Origin: JAWKWH01 sp965204295
GTDB taxonomy: Bacteria; Pseudomonadota; Alphaproteobacteria; Rhizobiales; Rhizobiaceae
Length of the DNA: 64,000 nt
Assembly (NCBI GenBank): GCA_965204295.1
Contig: OZ241973.1
Span: 3,348,001 to 3,412,000, forward strand
Direction: 5' to 3'
The notes under the pieces were generated by a model. The model saw only the letters and a program-made list of their open reading frames with translations. It made no database searches and had not been told where the DNA came from. Shown one piece after another: positions 53,668 through 63,197 of this stretch. Every line of letters begins with the position of its first letter. Position 1 is the first letter of the stretch. The position numbers and the translations under genes were made by a program.

Positions 53668-54834
53668 ATGGACGCGACCGTTGAAACCGCCATCGACCAG
53701 TTCGACCTGAACGGGGATCAGTGCGCCATTCGCGATATGGCCGAAAGTTTCGCGGCGGACCGCGTGGCGCCCGGCGCGCTCGACTGGGATCGCGAGAGGC
53801 ATTTTCCCCGCGATGTGATTTGCGAAACCGGCCCGCTCGGATTTGGCGGCATCTGTGTGCGCGACGATGTCGGCGGGTCGGCGCTTGGCCGGCTTGACGC
53901 CGTATTGGTGTTTGAAGCCCTGGCCAAAGCCTGCCCGGCATTTTCGTCGTTCATCTCCATCCACAGCATGGCGTCGTGGATGATCGATATGTTCGGCAAC
54001 GACGAGCAACGCCGGCGTTTTCTGCCAAGGCTCACATCGATGGAATGGCTGGCAAGCTACTGTCTGACCGAATCCGGTTCCGGCTCCGATGCGGCCGCTT
54101 TGAAGACCCGCGCCGTCGCCGACGGCGAGAATTACGTGCTGAATGGCGCAAAACAGTTCATCTCCGGCGCCGGCGACAACGATATCTATGTCGTGATGGC
54201 TCGCACGGGCGATGACGGCTCCAAGGGGATTTCGGCCTTTGTGATCGAGAAGGATGCTCCGGGACTTTCATTCGGCGCCGTCGAGCACAAGATGGGCTGG
54301 CACATGCAATCCACGCGCCAGGTCGTTTTCGACGATTGCCGGGTTCCGGCCAAAAATCTCCTTTCCGGCGAAGGTCTGGGCTTTCGCATCGCCATGGCCG
54401 GACTCGATGGCGGCAGGCTGAACATCGCGGCCTGTTCGCTTGGCGGCGCTCAATCGGCTTTCGACAAGGCGCTCGCCTACGCCGGCGAACGCAAGGCCTT
54501 CGGTCGGACCATAGACCGTTTCCAGTCATTGAGTTTCAAGCTCGCGGACATGGAGACCGACCTCAACGCGTCCCGCATGTTGCTTTATACGGCCGCCTCC
54601 AGGCTCGATTCCAAATCGCCGGACGCCTCAAAATGGTCGGCGATGGCCAAACGTTTTGTCACCGACAAGGGATTCGACATCGCCAACGATGCGCTCCAAA
54701 TTCATGGCGGCTACGGCTATCTGCATGATTACGGCGTCGAAAAGCTGGTGCGCGATTTGCGCGTTCACCAGATTCTGGAAGGCACCAGCGAAATCATGCG
54801 GGTCATCATCGCGCGCCATTTGACCGGCGGATAA
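53668..54834 (+). CDS. Acyl-CoA dehydrogenase, probably isobutyryl-CoA type
   Basis: A 388-residue flavoenzyme. SYCLTESGSGSDAAALKTRA is the FAD signature and QILEGTSEIMRVIIARHL carries the catalytic glutamate at the ACAD C-terminal position. The neighbouring mmsB suggests the valine pathway, where isobutyryl-CoA is oxidised to methacrylyl-CoA. GGGAGG precedes the ATG. Confidence 0.88.
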   Translation: MDATVETAIDQFDLNGDQCAIRDMAESFAADRVAPGALDWDRERHFPRDVICETGPLGFGGICVRDDVGGSALGRLDAVLVFEALAKACPAFSSFISIHSMASWMIDMFGNDEQRRRFLPRLTSMEWLASYCLTESGSGSDAAALKTRAVADGENYVLNGAKQFISGAGDNDIYVVMARTGDDGSKGISAFVIEKDAPGLSFGAVEHKMGWHMQSTRQVVFDDCRVPAKNLLSGEGLGFRIAMAGLDGGRLNIAACSLGGAQSAFDKALAYAGERKAFGRTIDRFQSLSFKLADMETDLNASRMLLYTAASRLDSKSPDASKWSAMAKRFVTDKGFDIANDALQIHGGYGYLHDYGVEKLVRDLRVHQILEGTSEIMRVIIARHLTGG

Positions 54835-54861
54835 GCCCGGCAAAACCGGAGAAACACCGTC

Positions 54862-55755
54862 ATGAGCACAATCGCCTTCATCGGTCTCGGCAATATGGGA
54901 AACCCGATGGCCGCCAATCTGGTCAAAGCCGGACATGAAGTGCGGGGCTATGACCTGGCGCCTGAAAACCTGAAGATCGCCGGTGAAAACGGCGTGACCG
55001 TCATGGTCGACGCCGCGACCGCCGTGAGGAGAGTCGACATCGTGATCACCATGTTGCCGGCGGGCGAACATGTTTTATCGGTCTATGGCGACGTCGTCGA
55101 AAAGTCCGCTCCGGGCGCCTTGTTCATCGACTCCTCCACGATCGACGTTTCCAGCGCGCGCAAGGCGCATGCGATCGCCGCCAAAGCGGGCATGCTGTCG
55201 GTGGACGCGCCTGTGTCGGGAGGCGTCGGCGGCGCACAGGCCGGGTCGCTCACATTCATGGTCGGCGGCGCGGGGGAGGCGTTCGCAAAAGCCGAACCCG
55301 TATTGCAACCGATGGCCGGCCGGGTCGTGCATTGCGGTGACGCCGGCAATGGCCAGGCCGCGAAAATCTGCAACAACATGATCCTCGGCATTTCGATGAT
55401 CGGCGTCGGCGAGGCTTTTGTCCTGGCCGAAAAACTGGGATTGCCGCATCAGGCGTTGTTCGATGTGGCGTCCACCTCCTCGGGCCAGTGCTGGTCGGTC
55501 AACGCCTATTGCCCGGTTCCGGGGCCCGTTCCGGCATCACCGGCCAACAACGATTACAAACCGGGCTTCGCCGCGGCGCTCATGTCGAAGGATTTGAAGC
55601 TTGCCCAGGAAGCGGCTCGATCGGCCGGCGCGATAACGCCCATGGGTGCGCAGGCCGCGCAGCTATATGCGCTGTTCGAAGCCCTTGGTCATGGCGGAAC
55701 GGATTTTTCCGGCATCATCAATTTCCTGAGGGGCAAATCGGCGGAAACCCGTTGA
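54862..55755 (+). CDS. mmsB: 3-hydroxyisobutyrate dehydrogenase
   Basis: A 297-residue NAD-dependent enzyme of valine breakdown. IAFIGLGNMGNPMAANLVKAGH is the Rossmann start, DAPVSGGVGGAQAGSLTFMVGG the signature, and GNGQAAKICNNM has the catalytic lysine; SSGQCWSVNAYCPVPGPVP and NNDYKPGFAAALMSKDL are typical of true HIBADH. It follows the acyl-CoA dehydrogenase by 27 bp. Confidence 0.93.
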   Translation: MSTIAFIGLGNMGNPMAANLVKAGHEVRGYDLAPENLKIAGENGVTVMVDAATAVRRVDIVITMLPAGEHVLSVYGDVVEKSAPGALFIDSSTIDVSSARKAHAIAAKAGMLSVDAPVSGGVGGAQAGSLTFMVGGAGEAFAKAEPVLQPMAGRVVHCGDAGNGQAAKICNNMILGISMIGVGEAFVLAEKLGLPHQALFDVASTSSGQCWSVNAYCPVPGPVPASPANNDYKPGFAAALMSKDLKLAQEAARSAGAITPMGAQAAQLYALFEALGHGGTDFSGIINFLRGKSAETR

Positions 55756-56065
55756 ACCGCCGCGAACGGCGGCGGCAAAAAATATCGCGATTCAGATTTG
55801 CTTAAGCACTCGGTAACCGGGCGGTAACGATGTTCACCTAGACTGGCGCGCGAGGCGGACGAAACGGACCGTATCGCCGCTCCGGATCAGGTCTCGCGTA
55901 CCGGAGTTGTGCCTTTCGCGGTGTACCGGGTAGCGAAAGACCATACGTTTGAAGAATGGCGGGACCGCGTTGTCACGCAAGTGAGGCGCGGTTTTTGCCG
56001 TTTACTGATCACGAATGCGATGTTGAACGCACGGAAGCGGAAAATCAGTACCGCCGGGCGAACGA
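55756..56065. other. Intergenic region, no gene seen
   Basis: About 310 bp between mmsB and the convergent methyltransferase gene. An open frame at 55909-56145 plus has no recognisable family and overlaps the neighbouring gene. No hairpin with a T-tract was noticed. Confidence 0.5.
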
Positions 56066-56905
56066 TCATGTCGGCGCGGCGCCTGATTTTCGACCGATTA
56101 CCAGATGACCGCCGACCGGCGCGCCCTGTTCGCGGCGCACCGTAATCGGTTCAAACGCCTCGACCCGCAGAACATTTTCCTTCATCAGGCGCCGAACATA
56201 GGGTTCCGTGTGCGCATAGCGCCGGTATGCCCCCACCATGTAATCCCGTCCGCCAGACATCGTTTCGGGCAGCGTTTCGGTCGAGAATGCGATCAGTCCG
56301 GCCGGCGCGAGACGGGCCGCCATCGCACCGAAAAGATCGGACAGAACGCCGAGATAGGGCATCACATCCGTGGCCGTGATCAGGTCCCAGCGCTCGTTCT
56401 CCCCGCCGGCCTCCAGAAACGCCAGCGCCTCGCCGACATAGAGTTCATCGTAGACCTCGCGTTCGAAGGCCATCCCGACCATTTTTTCCGAGATGTCGAC
56501 GCCGGTTAAATGGGCGGCCACGCCGCGCAATTCGCCGCCGGTCAATCCGGTTCCGCATCCCAGATCGAGCACGCGCCCGAATGGACCAAATCCCCGGTCG
56601 ACGCACAATTGCCGCAGTTGCGCCGGCACGGCATATCCGAGCCGCCCGACAAGGACATCGTCGAAGATTTCGGCGTGCTGGTCGAACAGGGTCTCCACGT
56701 AAGCTTCCGGCGCCTTCTCCGGTGAGGGCGCCAGGCCCATGCTGGCGAGCCTTATGGCGGCGCCGCCATGGTCGGCGGGATCAAGCGCCAGCACCTCCCG
56801 GTAGGCCGCGGCGGCGGAATCCGGTTCGCCCGCCTTTTCCAGCGACAGCGCCCGATTGTAGGCTTCGGCGAGCGCACCCCCTTCCGGTTCGTCATCTACA
56901 GGCAC
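56066..56905 (-). CDS. SAM-dependent methyltransferase with N-terminal TPR-like segment
   Basis: A 279-residue protein. Residues 8-45 (AYNRALSLEKAGEPDSAAAAYREVLALDPAD) form a tetratricopeptide-like helix pair. A class I methyltransferase follows, with motif I VLDLGCGTGLTG and GVDISEKMV. Alphaproteobacterial TPR-methyltransferases of this type have no firm substrate. GTG start at 56903-56905. It is divergent from the MttB-like gene. Confidence 0.82.
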   Translation of the reverse strand: MPVDDEPEGGALAEAYNRALSLEKAGEPDSAAAAYREVLALDPADHGGAAIRLASMGLAPSPEKAPEAYVETLFDQHAEIFDDVLVGRLGYAVPAQLRQLCVDRGFGPFGRVLDLGCGTGLTGGELRGVAAHLTGVDISEKMVGMAFEREVYDELYVGEALAFLEAGGENERWDLITATDVMPYLGVLSDLFGAMAARLAPAGLIAFSTETLPETMSGGRDYMVGAYRRYAHTEPYVRRLMKENVLRVEAFEPITVRREQGAPVGGHLVIGRKSGAAPT

Positions 56906-56972
56906 ATTTCGCCCTCATGTCGTATAGCCGCTCATATCAGTCGCATGTTTCGTCGTATGCCGGCGGACGGAA

Positions 56973-58583
56973 ATGAACAATGGCGTTCATGACAATCGCG
57001 ATCACGGCTGTTTGATGGATGCTGACGGACTGACCGTCGGCTCGCGGCCTCGCGGGCGCCAGGGCGGGCGGGCGGGAAAGCGCGACTCCGCAACCGGGGA
57101 ATTTGACCAGCCCGAATTCCGCCAATTGAGAAATCCGTTCGCTCCCACCGAAATTCTGTCGGCAGACGAACTTGAAACCATTCACCTCGCCTCGTTGCGC
57201 GTTCTGAAGGATATCGGCATCGAAGTCCTGCATGACGGTGCGCGCGACATCATGAAGAAAGCCGGCGCCGACGTCAAACACGGCTCCCGGCTTGTGCGTT
57301 TCGATCCGGACCTCATACTTGGGTCGATCGGATCCTGCCCGTCGGAATACCGCCTGCACGCCCGCAACCCGGACCATGATCTGGTCTTTGGCGGCAATCG
57401 CATCTGTTTCGCGCAAATGGCGTCGGCGCCAAATTGTTCGGACATCGATGGCGGACGGCGCTCGGGAAATCGGCGCGATTTTCGCGAGCTGCTGAAGCTG
57501 TGCCAGATGCACAACATACTGCATCTGGTGGGCGGATATCCGGTCGAACCGGTCGACATCCATGCTTCGGTACGCCATCTGGAATGCCTGCGCGACATGT
57601 CCCTGATGACCGACAAAATCTACGTCTGTTATTCGCTGGGCCGGCAACGCAATCTTGATGCGTTTGACATCGCGCGCATCGCCCGCGGCGTTTCGATGGA
57701 ACGGTTCCGTAACGAACCGTCGCTTATAACCGTAATCAACACCAATTCGCCGCTGAAGCTGGATGTGCCGATGATGGAGGGTATCCTTCAGATGGCGCTT
57801 CACGGTCAGGTATCCGTCATCACGCCGTTCACACTCGCCGGCGCCATGGCGCCGGTGACGATCGCCGGCGCCGTGGTTCAGCAGAACGCGGAAGCGCTGG
57901 CCGGTCTGGCTTTCTCGCAGATGGCGCGCAAGGGTGCGCCCGTCGCCTATGGCGGCTTTACCTCGAATGTCGACATGAAGTCCGGCGCGCCCGCGTTCGG
58001 AACGCCGGAATACATGAAGGCGCAGTTGATTGGCGGCCAATTGGCCCGCCGCTACGATATTCCCTATCGCAGTTCGAATGTATGCGCGGCCAATACCGTC
58101 GACGCCCAGGCGGCCTATGAAAGCGTGTTCTCGCTGTGGGGCTGCGTGCACGGCGGCGGCAATTTCATCAAACATGCGGCGGGGTGGCTGGAAGGCGGAC
58201 TGACATGCTCTTTCGAGAAGGTCATCCTCGACATCGATCTGTTGCAGATGGTGGCCGAATTCATGGAGCCACCGGACATGTCGGAGGATGCGCTCGGCAT
58301 TGAAGCGATGCGCGAGGTGGGCCCCGGCGGACACTTTTTTGGAACGCGGCACACGCAGGAGCGTTACAAGACGGCGTTTTATGCTCCAATCCTTTCCGAC
58401 TGGCGCAACTTCGAAACCTGGAGCGAAGCCGGGAGCCCGACGGCGATCGAGAAGGCCAATTCGGTCTGGAAGGATCGCCTCGCGGGCTATGAAAGGCCGA
58501 AAATCGATCCGGCGATCAGGGAGGAGTTAAACGAATTCGTCGACAGGCGCGTTGCCGAAGGCGGTGTGGAGACAGACTTTTGA
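56973..58583 (+). CDS. Trimethylamine methyltransferase (MttB) family protein, non-pyrrolysine
   Basis: A 536-residue TIM-barrel methyltransferase. Its relatives move a methyl group from quaternary amines (glycine betaine, proline betaine, carnitine) or similar compounds to a corrinoid protein. FAPTEILSADELETIHLASLRVLKDIGIEVLHDGAR, the GGNFIKHAAGWLEGGL region and the final PAIREELNEFV are family parts. No in-frame TAG is present, so it does not use pyrrolysine. An ATG at 57015 is an alternative start. No MtbC-type corrinoid protein gene is adjacent. Confidence 0.85.
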   Translation: MNNGVHDNRDHGCLMDADGLTVGSRPRGRQGGRAGKRDSATGEFDQPEFRQLRNPFAPTEILSADELETIHLASLRVLKDIGIEVLHDGARDIMKKAGADVKHGSRLVRFDPDLILGSIGSCPSEYRLHARNPDHDLVFGGNRICFAQMASAPNCSDIDGGRRSGNRRDFRELLKLCQMHNILHLVGGYPVEPVDIHASVRHLECLRDMSLMTDKIYVCYSLGRQRNLDAFDIARIARGVSMERFRNEPSLITVINTNSPLKLDVPMMEGILQMALHGQVSVITPFTLAGAMAPVTIAGAVVQQNAEALAGLAFSQMARKGAPVAYGGFTSNVDMKSGAPAFGTPEYMKAQLIGGQLARRYDIPYRSSNVCAANTVDAQAAYESVFSLWGCVHGGGNFIKHAAGWLEGGLTCSFEKVILDIDLLQMVAEFMEPPDMSEDALGIEAMREVGPGGHFFGTRHTQERYKTAFYAPILSDWRNFETWSEAGSPTAIEKANSVWKDRLAGYERPKIDPAIREELNEFVDRRVAEGGVETDF

Positions 58584-59215
58584 TCCCTGAAACCGCAAAT
58601 TCCGATCCCGGTTATGAGGTCGCCAAAGCGCCGGTTCGATTGCGCGATTTGTTCGTGAATCTGGCCGGCATCCTCGCCCGGGGCGATGAACAGATCGCGC
58701 GACCGGGCGCCGGCGCGCTGCGGCGACAGGCGGCTTCGGTTTTTGGCGGAGCGCCGTGCCGGATTGGTCTGCTTGAGAGATTTGCGGAACTCGTCGAACG
58801 AAACGAGCCATTTGTCGGCGGCGTCCGCCAATGCCCGCAATCGCTCGATTGGCGCCATTCCGCAAGTCGCGACGGCCGCATTTCCGGCGAACTCAGCCAA
58901 CGCATGCTGACCGTCGAACCGGTTGGCGACACCGGCATGGCGTACGACAAATCATGCCGGGTCGGGCTGTTTGCGCAGGATGCCAGCGTTGACTATCCCG
59001 TGCGCACGCACAAGGCCGAAGAACTGTTCGTAATGGTCGCGGGAAGCGGATATCGGCGGCAATCCGGCATGCCCGAACGGATTCGCCTGCCGGGCGATAG
59101 AATTCGCCACGCATCCGGCGAGCGTCATGCAAGCCGGACCGCCGGGGAGCCATTGATCGCGCTGTGGGTCCGGGCGGGCGACGCGCGATTCGAAACCTAC
59201 GAACTGAGCGGCTAG
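58580..59215 (+). CDS. DMSP-lyase-type cupin protein (DddQ/DddL-like), atypical metal site
   Basis: A 211-residue protein with a C-terminal cupin. YPVRTHKAEELFVMVAGS lines up with the YPPHxHxAEEIYxxLSG motif of DddQ-type dimethylsulfoniopropionate lyases, and PGDRIRHASGERHASRTAGEPLIALW with their second cupin motif. His144, Glu148 and a late His are kept, but the first His is Arg142 and the catalytic Tyr is Phe150. It may therefore lack lyase activity or have another substrate. TTG start in a TTGA overlap with the MttB-like gene. Confidence 0.55.
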   Translation: MIPETANSDPGYEVAKAPVRLRDLFVNLAGILARGDEQIARPGAGALRRQAASVFGGAPCRIGLLERFAELVERNEPFVGGVRQCPQSLDWRHSASRDGRISGELSQRMLTVEPVGDTGMAYDKSCRVGLFAQDASVDYPVRTHKAEELFVMVAGSGYRRQSGMPERIRLPGDRIRHASGERHASRTAGEPLIALWVRAGDARFETYELSG

Positions 59216-59246
59216 CGCGGCGCGGAAGCACAATTCGGAGAATTCA

Positions 59247-61796
59247 ATGAAAGACAGTTATCGTGCAGTGGTGATCGGAGGGGGCGTCACCGGCTGTTCG
59301 GTCCTATACCACCTGGCCAAGGCGGGCTGGGCGGACATCGTGTTGATCGAGCGTTCCGAATTGACGGCCGGCTCGTCCTGGCACGCCGCCGGCGGATTTC
59401 ATACGCTCAACGGCGATCCCAACGTCGCCAGGCTGCAAGCCTATACGATCAACCTCTACGAGGAACTCGAAGAACTTTCAGGTCAGTCCTGCTCGCTCCA
59501 TCTGGTCGGCGGCTTCATGATGGCCGACAGTACCGAACGAATGGATTTTCTGCGCACGCTTCACGCCAAGGGCCGTTACCTCGGCATGGAAACCGAACTG
59601 GTCACTCCGTCGGAAGCCAAGGCGATGTTTCCGCTGATGGATGAAACCAATTTCGTCGGCGGTCTGTGGGACCCCGTCGAAGGCCATCTCGATCCTTCCG
59701 GAACGACCCATGCCTACGCAAAGGCGGCGCGCAGGCTCGGCGCGGAGATCGTGCTGCGAAACCGCGTCGTCGATCTGACCCAGGCGCCGGACGGCGCCTG
59801 GAACGTCGTTACCGAACAAGGCACGGTAAAAGCCGAACATGTCGTCAATGCCGGCGGTTTGTGGGCGCGCGAGGTCGGCCGCATGGCCGGATTGGAACTC
59901 CCGTTGCTTGCGATGGAGCACATGTACCTGCTCACCGAGGACATGCCCGAGGTGATCGAATACAATCAATCCACCGGTCGTGAACTCTGCCACGTGATCG
60001 ACTTCAAGGGTGAAATCTACACCCGCCAGGAACGCAACGGCATTCTGCTCGGCACCTACGAAAAGGCCTGCGTGCCTTGGTCGCCGGTCAATACGCCCTG
60101 GGATTTCGGCCACGAACTGCTCCAAGCCGATATCGACCGCATCACGCCGTCGCTGGAGGTCGGTTTCAAGCACTTTCCGCCGTATGAGAAGGCGGGAATC
60201 AGACAGATCATCAACGGCCCGTTCACATTCGCGCCGGACGGAAATCCGCTGGTCGGACCCGTGCGGGGCCTGACCAACTACTGGTCGGCCTGCGCGGTGA
60301 TGGCGGGATTCAGCCAGGGCGGCGGCGTCGGCCTGACGCTCGCCAACTGGATGATCGACGGCGATCCGGGCGCCGATGTCTGGGGCATGGACGTCTCACG
60401 CTTCGGCGAATGGGCGACGCTGCGCTACACCAACGCCAAGGTTCGCGAAAACTATTCGCGCCGTTTCTCGATTAGATTCCCCAATGAGGAACTGCCCGCG
60501 GCAAGGCCGCGGCAGACCACCCCGCTGCACGACATAATGGTGCGCGACAACCACGCCGTCATGGGCGACAGCTGGGGGCTGGAAACGCCGTTGTGGTTCG
60601 CACCGACCGCGGATGAAGCCCATGACGTGCTGTCGTTTCACCGTTCGAACGATTTCCAACATATCGGCAATGAAGTTCGCGCCGTCCGCGAAAGCGTCGG
60701 CGTTACCGAAATAGCCAATTTCGCCAAATACGAGATGACGGGCTCCGGCGCGGAAGGGTTCCTCAACCGGTTGATGACCAACCGGATGCCGAGAACCGGT
60801 CGAATCGCGCTGACGCCGATGCTGAACGAGGCGGGCAAGCTGATCGGCGATTTCACCATCGCCAAGGCGAACGACAATCGCTTCATTATCTGGGGATCGA
60901 ACGCCGCACAGATCTATCACATGCGATGGTTCGAGACTCACCTGCCCGACGACGGGTCGGTGAGAGTGCGCCGCTTCGGCATGAACCTGGTCGGACTGTC
61001 GATTGCGGGACCGAACGCGCGCAAGGTGCTGCAAAAGCTGACGGAGGAGGATGTCGGCCGCGAGGCCTTCCGTTTCATGGATTTCCGCGAAATGGACGTC
61101 TCGGGCTGTCCGTGCATGGTCAATCGCATCACCTATACCGGCGATCTCGGCTACGAAATCTGGATGGAGCCTGCCTATGAGCGCCGTATCTATGACGGTC
61201 TCAAGCAGGCGGGCGCGGAGTTCGGCATCGCCGATTTCGGCATGCGCGCGCTCTTGTCGATGCGTCTTGAGAAGAATTTTCCGACATGGTTCCGCGAACT
61301 TCGGCCGATCTATGGCGGTTTTGAAGGGTCGATGGACCGTTTCATCAAACTTGAAAAGAACGATTTCATCGGGCGACAGGCTGTCGCCCGCGAACATGCC
61401 GACGGACCCGGACTGCGGCGCGTTTCGTTCATCGTCGAAGCAGAGGATGCCGATGTAATGGGCGACGAGCCGATCTGGGCGAAGGTCGGCGGCAAGGATT
61501 ACGGAATCGTCGAAACGCCGCATGGCCACGGCGCCGGGCGCTTCGGCGGCGACGGAAAGGAAATTCCGCCAAAGCCGGTCGCCGAGGACGGAGAATGGCG
61601 GGTAATCGGTTGGGTGACGTCGGGCGGCTTCGCCCACCACGTCGGCCATTCCATGGCCCAGGGCTACGTTCCGGCGGAACTGGCCGGCGACGAAAGCGCC
61701 GGACTGTTCGAAATCGAAATCCTCGGTATTCGCCGCCCGGCCCGCATCAACATCGACCCGCCCTTCGATCCCAAGGGCGAAAAAATGCGCTCATAA
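59247..61796 (+). CDS. Dimethylglycine/sarcosine dehydrogenase-like FAD oxidoreductase with GcvT domain
   Basis: An 849-residue two-part enzyme. Residues 7-400 are a DAO-type FAD oxidoreductase (VVIGGGVTGCSVLYHL; the SSWHAAGG histidine is the covalent-flavin site in relatives). A linking FAO_M segment follows, and from about residue 430 a GcvT-type folate-binding domain. Such enzymes oxidatively demethylate N-methyl compounds and pass the carbon to tetrahydrofolate. With the MttB-like gene it suggests stepwise demethylation of a betaine. Confidence 0.9.
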   Translation: MKDSYRAVVIGGGVTGCSVLYHLAKAGWADIVLIERSELTAGSSWHAAGGFHTLNGDPNVARLQAYTINLYEELEELSGQSCSLHLVGGFMMADSTERMDFLRTLHAKGRYLGMETELVTPSEAKAMFPLMDETNFVGGLWDPVEGHLDPSGTTHAYAKAARRLGAEIVLRNRVVDLTQAPDGAWNVVTEQGTVKAEHVVNAGGLWAREVGRMAGLELPLLAMEHMYLLTEDMPEVIEYNQSTGRELCHVIDFKGEIYTRQERNGILLGTYEKACVPWSPVNTPWDFGHELLQADIDRITPSLEVGFKHFPPYEKAGIRQIINGPFTFAPDGNPLVGPVRGLTNYWSACAVMAGFSQGGGVGLTLANWMIDGDPGADVWGMDVSRFGEWATLRYTNAKVRENYSRRFSIRFPNEELPAARPRQTTPLHDIMVRDNHAVMGDSWGLETPLWFAPTADEAHDVLSFHRSNDFQHIGNEVRAVRESVGVTEIANFAKYEMTGSGAEGFLNRLMTNRMPRTGRIALTPMLNEAGKLIGDFTIAKANDNRFIIWGSNAAQIYHMRWFETHLPDDGSVRVRRFGMNLVGLSIAGPNARKVLQKLTEEDVGREAFRFMDFREMDVSGCPCMVNRITYTGDLGYEIWMEPAYERRIYDGLKQAGAEFGIADFGMRALLSMRLEKNFPTWFRELRPIYGGFEGSMDRFIKLEKNDFIGRQAVAREHADGPGLRRVSFIVEAEDADVMGDEPIWAKVGGKDYGIVETPHGHGAGRFGGDGKEIPPKPVAEDGEWRVIGWVTSGGFAHHVGHSMAQGYVPAELAGDESAGLFEIEILGIRRPARINIDPPFDPKGEKMRS

Positions 61797-61814
61797 TCCT
61801 GGGGCCTGTTCAAA

Positions 61815-63197
61815 ATGCTCAATGAACCAGCCGGCGGCAATTTCGGATCACACCGGCGCAGGATCGCACCCTGCCAACACGGCGAAGCGCCGTGGACACG
61901 TGAAGAGTGCGAGCGGCTGGTCGCGGAATCGCGCATCAAGGCGGCAGGCCTAAACCAGCATGCTCTCGGCTACGGCGAATTGGCGGAAGACGAATGGCGT
62001 GACGCCGGCATTGCCGACCCCGATCTTGCCGCGATGCGGCGATATCGGGTCGATCGCATTTGCCGGCAATTGGTTGCCCGCGATCTGCCGGGCATTATCG
62101 TCTACGATCCGATCAATATCCGCTACGCGACCGATTCCACCAACATGCAGCTTTGGGTGCTGCACAATGCGACCCGTTTCTGCTTCATCGGCGCCGGGGG
62201 CAAAGTCATCCTCTATGACTATCACGCCGGCGAGCATCTGTCCGACCATTCGGGAATCGTTGACGAAGTCCGCTCCTGCATATCCCTGATTCCGATGTAT
62301 ACGGGCGATCGGGTTGCCGAGCGGGCGGAGCGCTGGGCGGATGAAATCGCCGATCTCGTTCGCGAATTTTGCGGAGCGGACAAACGGCTCGCAATCGATC
62401 ACATCGATATCGAGGCCGCCGAGGCGCTGCGCAAACGCGGCATGAAGCTTCATGGCGGCCAGCAGGTGATGGAATTCGCCCGTTCAATCAAATCACCCGA
62501 TGAAATCCTGTGTATGCGCCGCGCGATCCACACATGCGAACGCGCCATGGATGAGATGGAACGGGCGATGGAACCCGGCATGACCGAGAACGGCCTGTGG
62601 GCGGTTCTCCACCATGGCAATACGATCCGCGGCGGCGAATGGATCGAAACACGCCTGCTTTCCAGCGGCCCGCGCACGAATCCGTGGTTTCAGGAAAGTT
62701 CATCGCGAATTATCGATGATGGCGACATCGTCGCCTTCGATACCGATCTGATCGGCCCCTATGGCGCGTGCTCCGATATCTCACGTACCTGGCTGGCGGG
62801 TGACGGAGAACCGGCCGATGAACAACGCGATATTTACCGCATCGCCTGGGAACAGGTGCAGGCAAACATCGAAATCCTCAAACCGGGAATGGCGCTTCGC
62901 GAACTGTGGGAGAATTCCAGATCGTTGCCGGCCGACTTCATTCCCAACCGCTATGGCTGCCTTTATCACGGCGTTGGCCTGTGCGATGAATATCCCACAA
63001 TCCCCTACCCTGAAGACGTCGCGCCCGACACGCCGGCCGATGATGCGCTGAAAACGGACATGGTGCTGTGCGCCGAAAGCTACACCGGCCGGCTGGGCGG
63101 ACACGAGGGCGTCAAACTTGAGGAGCAGGTGCTCATCACCGAAACCGGCCACGAGGTTCTGTCAGGATATCACTGGGATGAAAGATTGATGGGTTGA
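61815..63197 (+). CDS. DddP-like M24 family metallohydrolase (putative DMSP lyase)
   Basis: A 460-residue pita-bread-fold protein. It shares long family stretches with DddP, such as DPINIRYATDSTNMQLW and GGEWIETRLLSSGPRTNPWF. Predicted metal ligands are present: D309 and D311 in FDTDL, the SD just after, H385 in HGVGLCDE, E421 and E436. D391 in the same HGVGLCDE motif corresponds to the proposed catalytic Asp of DddP. DddP cleaves DMSP to acrylate and DMS, but M24 relatives act on other substrates. It is 18 bp after the flavoprotein gene. Confidence 0.75.
   Translation: MLNEPAGGNFGSHRRRIAPCQHGEAPWTREECERLVAESRIKAAGLNQHALGYGELAEDEWRDAGIADPDLAAMRRYRVDRICRQLVARDLPGIIVYDPINIRYATDSTNMQLWVLHNATRFCFIGAGGKVILYDYHAGEHLSDHSGIVDEVRSCISLIPMYTGDRVAERAERWADEIADLVREFCGADKRLAIDHIDIEAAEALRKRGMKLHGGQQVMEFARSIKSPDEILCMRRAIHTCERAMDEMERAMEPGMTENGLWAVLHHGNTIRGGEWIETRLLSSGPRTNPWFQESSSRIIDDGDIVAFDTDLIGPYGACSDISRTWLAGDGEPADEQRDIYRIAWEQVQANIEILKPGMALRELWENSRSLPADFIPNRYGCLYHGVGLCDEYPTIPYPEDVAPDTPADDALKTDMVLCAESYTGRLGGHEGVKLEEQVLITETGHEVLSGYHWDERLMG

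Noticed and set aside
56973..58583. Pyrrolysine-containing trimethylamine methyltransferase
   Set aside because: No in-frame TAG in the gene and no pyl genes; it is the non-pyrrolysine MttB-like class.
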